From Chitinophagaceae bacterium UBA1946 (lineage in GTDB: Bacteria; Bacteroidota; Bacteroidia; Chitinophagales; Chitinophagaceae): a stretch of DNA of 64,000 bases. The notes below the pieces were generated by a model, which was not told where the DNA came from, did no database searches, and was given only the letters and a program-made list of their open reading frames with translations. The position numbers were made by a program, and so were the translations under genes. The DNA is taken from positions 1 through 64,000 of the forward strand of contig DDEU01000056.1 of the NCBI GenBank assembly GCA_002336815.1. Reading direction: 5' to 3'. Below are positions 33,101 through 39,598 of this stretch, piece after piece (within the stretch, counting starts at the first letter, position 1; each line of letters opens with the position of its first letter).

Positions 33101-33814
33101 ATTTGTACTAAGTGTACCTCCATTGGTAGGTGTTAAAGCAGTGGTAGCTGCTGCGGAAGTGCTATTTATTACTAAGATTGCAACAGCTCCATCAAATACC
33201 GGTGCAGTACCTGCGGAATTATTAATTCGCTGCATATTGAATGTACAATTTTGGATTGTGTTGTTATTACAACCATCACCGGCAGTTTTTTTAAATAACC
33301 CGACTCCAAATTCCATTGCAACTGTAGCGCTTGCACTATTACCATCAGTAAATGTAAGACCATCAATTGTAACATAGTCAGCTCCATCAAGTCTCAAAAT
33401 ACCATCCAACACAGCACTGGCAGGAGTTGCAGTACCTGTTCCGGCGTTTAATACAGTTGCGGCACCAGCGGCCTTAACAACAGTAATTGTGTTTACTGAA
33501 CTCAAAACCGAGTTTAAAGTAGCACTACCTATTGATAAGCCAGTAGCAGGTGCAGTTTCTGAAGCTCCTGCACTACAGGTTAACGTTACTGGCCCAGACA
33601 TAGCTGTTACAAGATTTACGTCCGTAAGAGCTGCAGCTAGTGAGGTGTACGATGTTTGCAGGGCAGGAGTTGTATTCCCACTACCTGTAACCGTAACTGC
33701 AATTTGAGCTTTTGTTGAAGATGATACCATTAATGCAATAACTGCAATAATCAATGTCATCAACGAGCGATTAAACCTGCCAGGAGATTTTGTTGTGTTG
33801 GTAAACGTTTGCAT
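21104..33814 (-). CDS. giant multidomain T9SS-secreted protein (about 4236 aa)
   Basis: Secreted giant protein C. The frame is open up to 34045, but the ATG at 33814 puts a normal signal peptide (RSLMTLIIAVIALMVSSSTK, cleavage before Gln) near residues 15-36, so I prefer it; the 77 upstream codons look non-coding. Domains: a beta-helix to about 830, ending PDVGADEFAG; then many Ig-like/PKD-like units separated by CHU_C-type Ig_7 modules, four of which share a QCGxGxPTxxV...CExxR pattern. Two copies of an SMFxGSWGGxKTQ module (30330-30900, 28970-29560), a GEVED domain (about 1891-2045, WGEAEDYLLNV) and two nearly identical 170-residue repeats are present. The shared cassette starts near 3640 (VERYIPGNAQRAWRML), followed by a VERSADG segment near 4080 and a T9SS type A domain from about 4145. 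It is followed by the 83-residue ORF in the same operon. Confidence 0.9.
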   Translation of the reverse strand: MQTFTNTTKSPGRFNRSLMTLIIAVIALMVSSSTKAQIAVTVTGSGNTTPALQTSYTSLAAALTDVNLVTAMSGPVTLTCSAGASETAPATGLSIGSATLNSVLSSVNTITVVKAAGAATVLNAGTGTATPASAVLDGILRLDGADYVTIDGLTFTDGNSASATVAMEFGVGLFKKTAGDGCNNNTIQNCTFNMQRINNSAGTAPVFDGAVAILVINSTSAAATTALTPTNGGTLSTNGTNSGNKFYGNTINGGNIGIGLSGFAATAGVGPTPTATTFLGDLGNDIGGAGALAATTGNTILNFGGGAATNPAAGIRANNQWSLNISNNTVNNNNGTGVNHATTLRGIYGQAGTSANVTISYNTVTLKSAATTSSVSAIENAIGATAASNTVTITNNIIQNSTYTTATTGTFSGILAAASATTQTINSNQVLNNAIGTSGVGSSCIFQGIYSSATNATTNMNSNTVSGNQVLNSFGTLYGLRNSTATLNIDGNTVTTNGFPNSAGATSSTLYGIFDGSSPVIENYTNNNINNLTINGTSTATGHVIYGIYMNTAAGAKTVSGNNINTLTFTSSSTGASTVAGIRDAYSTTANIFNNTIHTLSATGVTPTVAGLYLGSTTITTINAYNNLIANLSTPASTGHNLYGIFCGSAGTALNLYYNTVYLNGSSTGTGFASSAVFMSSTTPTVTLQNNILVNLSTPTGTGITAALRRTSATVTAYGSTSNNNLFYAGTPSTVRLLYYDATNLDQTMATFKTRVSPRESSSFSETVSSTPGVFFQSLTGPSTGTSSTFLHMVGGLTTQVESGGVPVSGITTDYDGNTRNASKPDVGADEFAGVSPAPSFANVSVPAPSCTAVSHTISADVTTATGTITTVTLNYNNGSVGSATMVLQSGSTYQASIPAASPTNTTVTWSITATNSNGLSTIFSGTSYQDDPLLGVVSSATASVSAICVGGSTNLTASLVKAGGVATIGSGASTSSSLGTSMFPGSWGGAKTQFLIRKSELNAQGLAAGNITALAFTPTSGGQAYPGFAVSMAHTATTDGAMTAGLVATTDVYAPGTSFTPTLGVANTITFTTPFNWNGVNDIIVSICWSTALTTSTSTTVQTDALAFNCTYGWQNDSQTPAVICGTLGAPSTGNTPVLSANRPKFSFTGVKAFPITSVTWNNGGGTGNPVTVSPASSTSYTGVITASGCTVSTNAVSVTVNPLPTAPNAGTASVQCGTAIPTVAVSDPNGFTTPVFKWYADNSTTTALQSSTSTTYTTAITSTTNFFVSVVNPVTGCESNRTQVTANVNTPDPITATTSSPTVCQNGSITLNYTQTGTTNTYNQFSWVANPPATAGIASPTSASTSASPTTTVNYTYTLTATETSTGCIATSQVSVGVNPNPVIGTVTGTPNPVCSGNTVNLTATSVGVVAGTASIGAGATTSSASGVSMFSGSWGGIKTQYIIKASELTAANVKPGAITSLAFQTSGAAGQQYTGFAMSIGHTTQTAMSIPLIGTGLTQVYAGTEGANNGFTPATSAVNTLVFGTGGTASSFVWNGTDNIVISFCFSTVSGATTSSATTILADDPGFTCSAYGKKDATLPSAFCPLLTSTDFGTSSTATSRPKFIIGGQVIGNNAADYTWTWTTTLPVGTVANGASTSHVPTTTSIVTGTYTATALSSLGCTASATTSTFTVNPLPAVPTSLLPSTQCGPGVPTAQVGNGSNGNYRWYLTPTGGTALAGEVNDVLTAYSISLPTTFYVSSVDNITGCEGGRVSILADVISPDQITAVSNGPVCFNSAVNLSITQTGSNQNYTFTWTATSPNNATSGISGSVPGAPVTGAASVTPTATGSYTYHVAANDGPCNAVADIVVIINPNPVIDSITALPATVCEGSSSVLNVYAAGIGAGPQTQPSGYCTATFSNTTREDNIGQVTFAGINNPAVRSTPQASNPNATALYTDYTGIAAGIVTAGTTYPFTLYQIHGTTDQSANFANVYIDFNRNGVFTDAGETFTLSKPGATFYEDFVGNIAIPATAKGGITRMRVVIREGAITTPCGTVGTWGEAEDYLLNVTGVIPQSTTLNYLWDNGAGTSSTATVTPAAGTSNYTAVVTNPSTSCFTTSPIVSVTVNALPTAPVATPSQQCGTGIPTASVAAGGGGNGVFHWYLVPTGGTALAGENGTSLQNYTISTPTSFYVSESSANGCESPRTQVDVTFDLTPDELTLTPSAATICLGNSFTFTVGQTGGANSYIFNYPSLSHVAGSGINIPNVDGVDSSLLDGNITVTPTAAGTYTYTIKGFDPDKGCIAFATTTVTVQALPSITSFTVTPSPVCEGATLTLTAKSVAGGTGTAAVGTATTLSGNTDLNTAFNNRWPSARTQLLYTATELQAAGLLAGNITSIAFNINTLGDAATNANYRVKIGNTGLSVLTAFVDTTTGFTNVYNPKTYTHTATGLQTITFDAPFVWDGTSNIIVQVVMSGADITNNAQTYYTATTTNQAAYTSTASTNAATLSLNRLNIVFGGFVGNNLTGNYTWEFNPGAISGGTTGVATTTASAGVTSYTATATSALGCAKTSDPVNITVNPVPVAPTATPSTQCGNGVPTASVSGAGGTYKWYSAATGGTVLQTGGTTYTSIISAPTHFWVSETSAAGCEGPRADVFADVTTPPNVVITPAGPTTFCAGGSVGLTASGTGYTDFSWSPAAGLDATNVATVTATPSVTTTYIVTASGAGCSSTGTITVTSNPNPSIDSISALPATICAGGNATLTAFTKVPTTFNIGEVSETGFGSLSGYGMYFKTTTATTINTVDIYPSTAGTLTVQLRNGTTVVDSRTFTIVAGDISTTVVKTLTLNFNVPAGVSGWNIYYPDLAINRGQLSYNYPYVSNGFTISGNTLDGDNLTSGGTRFYFYNWNVTAISYGAGSYNWQWNPGAIAANIASVTPASTTAYSVTATDPVTSCTTTSVSKTVTVQAVGANATSTLAALCAGGSTTLAANATGGGPFTYLWDDAAASTTATITVSPTVTTTYQVTVKDACNNPVTSQVTVTVNPLPTVSVNEPGATICSPATYSITSTTNAASPSYQWIKVPTGPISGAVASGYTASSTGFYTVRVTDGVTGCINTAGVSAAVTVNPSPSTVTVSPDIAICNGGSTVLTASGGSTGGSGTASIGTATTLSGNTDVNTAFNNRWPSARIQLLYTAAELQTAGISAGSLTSAAFNISTLGDAATNANYRIKIGNTGLSALTGFVDTTSGFTDVYTPKTYTHTASGLQTIPFDAPFNWDGSSNIIIQVAMSGADITNNAQTFYTATTTNQAAYTLTASTNAATLSLNRLNIVFGYNSVSAPVWSWTPTTGLTPSNAATVTAAPTANTTYTVKATNGFGCFSSANVTVTVNPVTVITVDAAPATQLVGQNTTATPLTVTATGTGTVTYQWFSNTSNSNSGGTPAGTGASFAPPTTTVGTLYYYAVATGDCGTATSSAVRVDVVNANTNFWTAGAATTNWSTAANWSLNSVPTTLNDIVIPTSPAGGAIFPVLTAAANAKNVLINANATISLGGNTLTLSGGVSGTGRFIGSATSSLVIGGASTLNFNSGTAATIKNLTINAGTTTLGTALDITGGAGSINTSGTVTVAPSATLASGGFLTFKSNQFGTARLASGNVTGDVTVERYIPGNAQRAWRMLSVPTKGLQKIKQAWQESGNANNFNPKPGFGTEITSNVGPYATMLANGFDELTAKASMQRWNSAGGSWLDITATQGAGSIGNIESIKGYAIYVRGDRTQLASGAVTSTTPTTLRTTGTLYIGDQAAIPVAASKFDLIGNTYVSPIDFLGLTRTNMVNTFYLWDPKLVVGTAPNQSLGGYVTFSLTNGFVGVPNSSSYGITPRTTIQSGEAFMVQANAGGGSIQLKETAKVAGDGLNYFRPAAGFEKLKANLYTVASDNTATMADANVSVFNDAFSNSVDGDDAVKLTNAGENFSIYRENKNLVIEGRQAIADYDTTYFNMWNMQQGKQYRMELITEQMDIPGLTGYLVDNYLGTSTALNMTGTMNYDFTITTANAASSAIDRFKVVYRQVQAGPLPVSFISIGANKVGAAVKVEWKVSAERGIKRYEVERSADGSKFATAGSVTATGNSSTDLSYAWMDVTPLTGTNFYRIKSVGVAGEVKYTNIVKVSIGDVKPSFTIAPNPVEGSTVNLQFKNQAAGRYSVRLLSNAGQIVFTTIAEHAGGNSTQIISLPVTIARGSYQIEIIAPDKTTREVQNLFINTIK
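23884..24400 (-). repeat. internal ~170-residue duplicate, distal copy (giant protein C)
   Basis: Encodes a unit beginning ATTLSGNTDVNTAFNNRWPS and ending ATLSLNRLNIVFG. It matches the proximal copy at 26314-26838 almost residue for residue, with only scattered conservative changes. Confidence 0.85.
26314..26838 (-). repeat. internal ~170-residue duplicate, proximal copy (giant protein C)
   Basis: Encodes a unit beginning ATTLSGNTDLNTAFNNRWPS and ending ATLSLNRLNIVFG. With the copy at 23884-24400 it forms an internal duplication whose similarity is far above that of the other Ig-like units in the protein. Confidence 0.85.
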
Positions 33815-34240
33815 CTGCGACTTGTTTGAGTTGGAAAATTCAGGTTTCGATTTGGAATGTATAGCGATGGGGGATAAAACGTATGGACTTCGTTTTCGGG
33901 GGGCGGATAAAAAGGTTTGTAGTGCAGCAGTTAGCTGGTAGATTGCTTTTTTAATGGTTGCAATACTCGAGTAAAATTTAATCATACTTCCAGTTAGTTT
34001 ATTAAAAAAAAATTCATTACATTGCTCCGGGAAGCAAGCTGCCACTACATTTTGATCGGGGGAATACTCTTGATAATCTTCAATCGGGATAAGAAAAAAG
34101 CGGATAGTTTTGGTTTCAATATGCGAAAACTACAAGCGAATATAATTGTTAAAAGGTAATTAACAAGTTTTTGTTAAGTTTTTTTTTTCACTCCCTGGCA
34201 TCGTTTGCGGAAACGATGTTAATCGTTGATTTTTATCACA
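33815..34240. other. intergenic region upstream of giant gene C
   Basis: This 426-base gap includes the open but probably untranslated frame ahead of giant gene C (to 34045). Two hairpins follow the GH53 stop. CATCGTTT/AAACGATG at 34199-34218 lies just past it. A weak TTAACAA/TTGTTAA stem at 34160-34177 has a run of ten T on its right on the plus strand and TTACCTTTT on the minus strand. Either could serve as a poor terminator for the GH53 gene. No clear promoter for gene C was recognised. Confidence 0.45.
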
Positions 34241-35275
34241 TTAGTTAAACGCATTAAGGGCATCTGTTGGCCTTCCGGTATTGTCAAATGCCCCCAGCGA
34301 ATAGCCCTGCCAGTTATTATGGCATTCGGGTTCCCAGTAAAAAACTCCCAACCCTTTACTTTGAGGAAGTGACCTGTTCTTTAAGATGATGTCCGTCAAA
34401 AAAGCTTTGCATGCCTGCGGCTGGTCGGCACGCATACCAACCTCCGCAATCATGATCTCAGACCCGTACCGGGTGATCATGTCATTCATGTTGGTAAGAC
34501 ATTGGGCGGTAGTGGTCTGCCAGTTGCTAACATCGGGGTAAAGCGACATGCCGATTACGTCCCACTTAGCACCATTGGCTTTTAATCCATCAAAGATCCA
34601 ACGGAACAACCCATTGTCGGCACCATTGGAAATATGAACGATCACTTTTGTAGTGCTGCTGATTTCTTTTACTGCAGCATAGCCTGCTTTAACCAATTCA
34701 GCAAACTGGCTCATGTGGGCCGAGGCCCTTCCCTCTTCCCATAACATGCCGTCGTTGGTTTCATTGCCTACCTGCACCCATTCAGGCGTAACGCCGGCCT
34801 GTTTTAGCTGGTTCATTACAGATTTGGTATGATCGCTGAGCGCTATGGTAAGTGCTTCAGAGGAAAGGCCTGACCAGGCAGCAGGTTTATACTGGTGCCC
34901 CGGATCTGCCCAGGTGTCGCTGTAATGAAAATCGATCATAATGTGCATACCCATATTTTTTGCCCGCAATGCCTGGGCCACTACGTCAGCAGCATTGCAC
35001 CAGCCCGCCGCCGGGTTTACCCAAACCCTCAGCCGGATGGAATTGATGCCTTTGTCCTTTAATATTTGAATACAATCCTGCTGGTTGCCGGCGCTGTTGT
35101 AAAATTTTACCCCGTCGTGTTCCATCTGGCTCAGCCAGCCGATATCTGCCCCCTTTGCAAATACCGGGGCAACCGGAGTTACCGGCGGTACGGTATTGTT
35201 ATTTGATTTACTGCAATTGATGCAGCCAAGGCAGAGCAGTAAAAGGATGATTGTGTTGATAAACCTGGTTTTCAT
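34241..35275 (-). CDS. GH53 arabinogalactan endo-beta-1,4-galactanase, lipoprotein
   Basis: A 344-residue glycoside hydrolase of family 53, which cleaves beta-1,4-galactan side chains of pectin. The N-terminus is a lipoprotein signal (LLLLCLGC then INCSKSNNN, so Cys18 or Cys21 may be lipidated). After a Pro-rich linker the (beta/alpha)8 barrel starts at KGADIGWLSQME. The acid/base Glu is in QVGNETNDGMLWEEG (about residue 172) and the nucleophile Glu in IMIAEVGM (about 276), both as expected for the family; IDFHYSDTWADPG is also a family hallmark. The length is normal. It is probably its own transcription unit, since a strong terminator separates it from the upstream TonB receptor-FAS1 operon. 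No SusC/D pair is adjacent, so it is not an obvious polysaccharide utilisation locus. Confidence 0.93.
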   Translation of the reverse strand: MKTRFINTIILLLLCLGCINCSKSNNNTVPPVTPVAPVFAKGADIGWLSQMEHDGVKFYNSAGNQQDCIQILKDKGINSIRLRVWVNPAAGWCNAADVVAQALRAKNMGMHIMIDFHYSDTWADPGHQYKPAAWSGLSSEALTIALSDHTKSVMNQLKQAGVTPEWVQVGNETNDGMLWEEGRASAHMSQFAELVKAGYAAVKEISSTTKVIVHISNGADNGLFRWIFDGLKANGAKWDVIGMSLYPDVSNWQTTTAQCLTNMNDMITRYGSEIMIAEVGMRADQPQACKAFLTDIILKNRSLPQSKGLGVFYWEPECHNNWQGYSLGAFDNTGRPTDALNAFN

Positions 35276-35340
35276 AAATAATATCCAATTAATATAATCA
35301 ACAGCAATTTACGCTATGTGCAACAGCCACCACCGTTTAT

Positions 35341-35390
35341 GCATAAAAAAGGCTGTATCAAAGATCCGTGATCGTTACTTTGATACAGCC
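35341..35390 (-). terminator. intrinsic terminator of the TonB receptor-FAS1 operon
   Basis: A perfect 13-base stem (GGCTGTATCAAAG / CTTTGATACAGCC) with a 14-base loop lies 22 bases past the FAS1 stop codon. On the minus strand it is followed by TTTTTTATGC, a good U tract. Confidence 0.87.
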
Positions 35391-35411
35391 ACTTATACTT
35401 AGACAGACAGT

Positions 35412-36680
35412 TTACTGTGGTAACAGTACCTGGTCAATTTTATGCAGGGTGCCATTGATAAAATGCTGGTCACTTGAGCCAAATGGGTTGGGCAATGGAT
35501 TCACCAGCACGTTCGCTGCTGCAGCGTTACCCAAACCTTTTACAGTGATGGCGGATACAAACGGACCTGTAAAGGTTGATTGTATGGCAATACCCGGATG
35601 TACAGGAATGGCGCTATTCAACAAAGTAGGGAAATTACCCGCCGTGGTTGGAAAGTTCACACTGAAAGCAGTTTTACCCAGCAGGTGGTACACTACGATT
35701 CCTTTTACCCTTTCCGCAGTTAATGCCCCAAAAAGCAGTGGATTTTGAAAAACTGTTGGAGAAGACGTAAGCCCGGTTGCCAATGCAGGTGCGTTGGCAG
35801 TTGCGTATGCGGTTGCACCGGCATCTGCCTGCGCAGGGGTAGCACCACCACCTATGGCAACGTTATAAGCCTGTGCATATACCTGCTGGTATACCAATGG
35901 ATAAGCTGCCTGGTACAGTGTTGCCTTAAAGGCCGCATCAGTAGGTGCAAACACGGTTAATTTAGGACCGAATTCTGTGAGTACCGACTGCAGAATACTC
36001 TGGTTCAACGTGCCCGGCGTTGCAGTGGTACCACTATCTGCCCTTTGAATAGCCGCTTTTAAGAAGGTCAAATCAGGATCGGTGGCGATCCTTGCCCATA
36101 ATGGCAATGAAGGAGCGCCCACTACCCTCGCTACTTTATGCAGTACGCCGTTGGTAGCTATTACATCTGCCTGCGTAACAGGGATATTATTCACCCAAAC
36201 AGCACTGCCTCTTTTGCTGGGATAAGTAGATAATCTTACAAAGGGATTAAAAAGCGGTGTGCCCGTTGTAGGATTTAAAATGGTAGGATAATCAAAATTT
36301 GGAAAGGCAGTTGAAATAGATTCCGTGCCAATTGACTGGGGAATTACATGGTATTGCACCAGTCCTGTTACCTTTGCCACGCTCCAGGAAGTGATAGAAT
36401 CCAATGGTACACCAGAAGAAGTGAAAGCAGTGTTATCGGGAGCAAACACTGTTAATCTTACACTTGCCGATCCCAATGTTGGCAGCAGGTTGGCCTTGGT
36501 TACTGCAGCTTTTAAAATACTAAATGCAGGATCGTCGAGCAAGGCTGCAAGGGATTGCGTTCCGGGTACCGTGGAGGAAACAGGAACCGGATCCAACTCC
36601 AGCTTGTTACAGGACGTAAACAATAAGGCGCCTGTTGCCAGCAGCAAACCCGTCTTTTTTATACTGATAAATATTTTCAT
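35412..36680 (-). CDS. lipoprotein with two fasciclin (FAS1) domains
   Basis: A 422-residue protein with a lipoprotein signal peptide (lipobox LFTSC, then NKLELDP). Two FAS1 domains follow, about residues 43-190 and 200-420. Each has the H1 motif (LTVFAPDNTAF and LTVFAPTDAAF), the YH motif (VQYHVIP, VVYHLLG) and a closing H2-like NGVLHKVARV or NGTLHKIDQVL. FAS1 domains mediate adhesion or ligand binding at the cell surface. The gene starts 30 bases after the TonB-dependent receptor stop and shares its terminator. This suggests a surface partner of the receptor, much as SusD-like lipoproteins pair with SusC, but that role is inference. Confidence 0.92.
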   Translation of the reverse strand: MKIFISIKKTGLLLATGALLFTSCNKLELDPVPVSSTVPGTQSLAALLDDPAFSILKAAVTKANLLPTLGSASVRLTVFAPDNTAFTSSGVPLDSITSWSVAKVTGLVQYHVIPQSIGTESISTAFPNFDYPTILNPTTGTPLFNPFVRLSTYPSKRGSAVWVNNIPVTQADVIATNGVLHKVARVVGAPSLPLWARIATDPDLTFLKAAIQRADSGTTATPGTLNQSILQSVLTEFGPKLTVFAPTDAAFKATLYQAAYPLVYQQVYAQAYNVAIGGGATPAQADAGATAYATANAPALATGLTSSPTVFQNPLLFGALTAERVKGIVVYHLLGKTAFSVNFPTTAGNFPTLLNSAIPVHPGIAIQSTFTGPFVSAITVKGLGNAAAANVLVNPLPNPFGSSDQHFINGTLHKIDQVLLPQ

Positions 36681-36710
36681 ATTGATGTATTTAAAATTAG
36701 TTGATGGGAT

Positions 36711-39461
36711 TTAGAATATGTTGTAACCAAAACTCACATAATACAATCCGCCGATCACCGCATTGCCCATGCCATTGGTGTAATACTCATTCAGCAGGTT
36801 GTTGGCTCCCAGTTTGATAACAGATTTTGCAGCAGGCAGCCTGAAACTCAACTGTGCATCAAGTGTGTGTACCGCATTGATATCCCCGTTCGAAAAGTCG
36901 CCTTCATAGTAAAAAGCATCCTGCCAGCGGTAAGTAACGTTAAAGCCTAAACGCTTTTTATATCCAAATCCTGTATTGCCAACACTGAGGTTGGTACGGT
37001 ACTTTGGTGTGCTGAAATAAGTTTTGAATCCTGCCGGTACATCCTTCAATTCATCAGAAGATAAATTTGCTGCTACCTGGAAATTGGCAGGCAGTTTATA
37101 ATCAAGACTGAGACCGTATCCAAAGGTTTTTACTTTTGAAGTAGTGTTTACTGGGATAGAAAAAATATTGCCGAGGTCGCCTGCAGGTTTGCCGGCAGCA
37201 AGGTCTGCAGCCAGTTGCGACTGTGAGCCGCTGTATGGTGCGATGATGAGGCGGCGTGTGATGAAATTCTGGTATTGTCCATAATATCCATACACATCAA
37301 TCAATAATTTTCCCTGTGCTAACAGTCCCTTGTATCCTAATTCAACTGTGCTTACAGATTCCGGTTTGAAATCTGCTTTCTGGTAAGCCGAAACATCATC
37401 CAGGTAAAAAGTTGGTTTGCTGCTGAAGCCATAATAACCATCGAAGAAATTATTACCACCCACCAGTTTTACATTGCCGCCCACATCCAAACGGATCCAT
37501 TGTTGTTGTGTACTTGGAAAACGATACGCTGTTTGATAGCTCACCCTTACGTTGTTATTTTCCGCCACTTTTACCAGCGCAGTTACTCTTGGTGTAAACC
37601 GGCCTTTGAAGTTTTCGTTCTTGTCATACCTGCCACTCACTGTTAACTTCAATACATCATTCAGTAATTTTTTGGTGGCCTGTACATAAGCGCCCATTTC
37701 ATTGATACCGATCTTACCGGCAGAATCTGCAAACAGGGTTCCTTCGCTGTTAAGCACATAGCGCTTGTAGTTGGCACCCACCAATACATCTGCAAATTTT
37801 CCTGTGTAATCACTCAGGTTATACTGCCCTTCAACCTGGTAAAGATTTGTTCTGTCTACAAATAAGCCGCCTCCTTTGCCGATAGGAATGGCCCTTAATG
37901 AATCAAATGCTTTTTTAAATCTCGCAGAACCGGGTTCATACCTTCCGGCATCTGCAGTTTTACGTGCCTGTGTTTGCGCTTCAAAATCCGCCAACCCGTT
38001 CAGCCTGGCACCAAGATAAGTTTGTGCATAGGTAGAGAACCAGCCGGTAGCGCCACCACTTGGTTTTATTGCTTCGTTCAGTAACCGGGTGGTAACAGTG
38101 GCATTGTAACTTTCACCTGCATCTTCCTGCGTAGTGTATGCCCTGAGCATCCAGTTCTTATTATTGAACTCTAATTTGTACTGTCCCATTTTCAAATTCC
38201 TTAAACTATAGCGGTCACTACCGGTGTACACCGTATTACCATTACCCCAGTAACCGGAAATGATGGCTTCTGTACCGGAAGAGATTTTATAATGCAGGGC
38301 ACCGGATAATTTAAGGTTGAGGGTTCTGTTATTCACCACATCTCTTTCATTATAGCCGGTACGTGATACATTGATGGGACGGCCACCGTTGAGGGTATCA
38401 ATAAAATTTTTGAGGAAAGGAGCCGCAGTAGACCCGATGGTATTCAATACTGCTGCCCTGATATCTGCGGTGGTTTCATCTCCGTACACATTTACCCCAT
38501 CGTAATTGGGATCGGTAGCCCGGTCGCCCTTTACTATAAAACCATTGGTTCCTGTACGGGCATAGTTTCTTTTGTCATAGCCGAGCCAATCCTGTGCAGT
38601 GATCAACTCTGCACCCACTTTGAATGCAAACCTGTCGCTTAATTTTTTTGCAATGCGGATGGCGCCGTTCACATAGTTGGAAGCCTGGCGGAACTCATGA
38701 CCGGTATTCATCACGCCTTCTTTTACCTGTACAGAGATGCCCTGGTATTTAAATGGATTTTTACTGCTGATGAGTATCGTTCCGTTCATACCACCGGGGC
38801 CATACAGTGCAGAAGATGCGCCGGGCAACAGTTCCACGTTGTCTACATCCAGTTCGCTGAGGCCGATAAAACTACCCACTGAAAAATTAAGCCCGGGAGC
38901 CTGGTTATCCATTCCGTCAACAATCTGGTTGACACGGGTATTGCCACTGCCGCCAAAACCACGTGTGGTAGGCGTTTTAAATGTAAGGGAAGAAGAAACG
39001 ATGTCTACCCCCTTCAGGTTCCCGATCACATCATAATAAGTTGCAGCAGGCGAATTGCGGATGGCTGCAGTGCTGATGCGTTCGATAGACACCGGCGATT
39101 CCAATATCTTCTGGGATGTTTTGGTAGCGGAGATCACTACTTCCTGGCCCAGCACATTGGTGGGTTTAAAACTTACGTTCAACACCTGGGTAGCATCCGT
39201 TACGGTAACTTCCTGCAGTTCGAAGCCAACGGAGGAAAACAACAAGGTTACTGGTAATTTAGATACGGATAATTTAAAATTACCCTTATCATCGGTGTAG
39301 GTGCCGTTGCTGGTTCCTTTAATGGAAACCGATACAGCGGCGATACTTTCCCTGGTAGCACTGTTTTCTACCTTTCCGGAAACGGAAGACTGGCCCATGG
39401 CGGCAATCGTACATAAATTCGCCACGAACAAAGCCACCAGGTAGCTTTTCATTTTTCTCAT
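36711..39461 (-). CDS. TonB-dependent outer-membrane receptor
   Basis: A 916-residue outer-membrane receptor. After a signal peptide (cleavage near AMG|QSS) comes a carboxypeptidase-regulatory-like domain (about 24-110, GKVENSATRESIAAVSVSIK), then the plug (about 115-235, SATKTSQKILESPVSIERIS, with VDGMDNQAPG and PGASSALYGPGGMNG). The rest is a 22-strand beta-barrel ending in an aromatic residue (YVSFGYNIF). It imports a substrate too large for porins, energised by TonB-ExbBD; the substrate is not readable. The length and the lack of an adjacent SusD argue against the classic SusC group. It is the first gene of an operon with the FAS1 lipoprotein and is divergent from purC. Confidence 0.94.
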   Translation of the reverse strand: MRKMKSYLVALFVANLCTIAAMGQSSVSGKVENSATRESIAAVSVSIKGTSNGTYTDDKGNFKLSVSKLPVTLLFSSVGFELQEVTVTDATQVLNVSFKPTNVLGQEVVISATKTSQKILESPVSIERISTAAIRNSPAATYYDVIGNLKGVDIVSSSLTFKTPTTRGFGGSGNTRVNQIVDGMDNQAPGLNFSVGSFIGLSELDVDNVELLPGASSALYGPGGMNGTILISSKNPFKYQGISVQVKEGVMNTGHEFRQASNYVNGAIRIAKKLSDRFAFKVGAELITAQDWLGYDKRNYARTGTNGFIVKGDRATDPNYDGVNVYGDETTADIRAAVLNTIGSTAAPFLKNFIDTLNGGRPINVSRTGYNERDVVNNRTLNLKLSGALHYKISSGTEAIISGYWGNGNTVYTGSDRYSLRNLKMGQYKLEFNNKNWMLRAYTTQEDAGESYNATVTTRLLNEAIKPSGGATGWFSTYAQTYLGARLNGLADFEAQTQARKTADAGRYEPGSARFKKAFDSLRAIPIGKGGGLFVDRTNLYQVEGQYNLSDYTGKFADVLVGANYKRYVLNSEGTLFADSAGKIGINEMGAYVQATKKLLNDVLKLTVSGRYDKNENFKGRFTPRVTALVKVAENNNVRVSYQTAYRFPSTQQQWIRLDVGGNVKLVGGNNFFDGYYGFSSKPTFYLDDVSAYQKADFKPESVSTVELGYKGLLAQGKLLIDVYGYYGQYQNFITRRLIIAPYSGSQSQLAADLAAGKPAGDLGNIFSIPVNTTSKVKTFGYGLSLDYKLPANFQVAANLSSDELKDVPAGFKTYFSTPKYRTNLSVGNTGFGYKKRLGFNVTYRWQDAFYYEGDFSNGDINAVHTLDAQLSFRLPAAKSVIKLGANNLLNEYYTNGMGNAVIGGLYYVSFGYNIF

Positions 39462-39577
39462 ACAGCAATATTTAGCGGTTAATTTTCAGCAAAATAAGGA
39501 ATGTTGGTACTTAATGGAAATTTATTTGTTACAGCCTGTTGAAATCTTGCTGCGATCATTATTGGCTGGTAAAACCG

Positions 39578-39598
39578 ATGCCACTAATTTAGTGGCAT
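39578..39598 (+). promoter_or_regulatory. stem-loop / candidate promoter at the purC start codon
   Basis: A perfect 8-base inverted repeat (ATGCCACT, loop AATTT, AGTGGCAT) whose right arm runs into the purC ATG at 39597. The same bases hold TAATTTAG at 39585-39592, 7 of 8 matches to the Bacteroidota -7 box TAnnTTTG, with TTG at 39562-39564 about 20 bases upstream. Either reading, start-codon hairpin or promoter with a very short leader, is possible; both at once are not. Confidence 0.4.

Noticed and set aside
33815..34045. N-terminal extension of giant gene C (77 codons)
   Set aside because: It would bury the signal peptide about 95 residues into the protein; the ATG at 33814 gives a normal export signal.
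34160..34190. Plus-strand hairpin with a run of ten T as a terminator
   Set aside because: The stem is AT-only and no plus-strand gene lies upstream, so it is not listed as a separate terminator.
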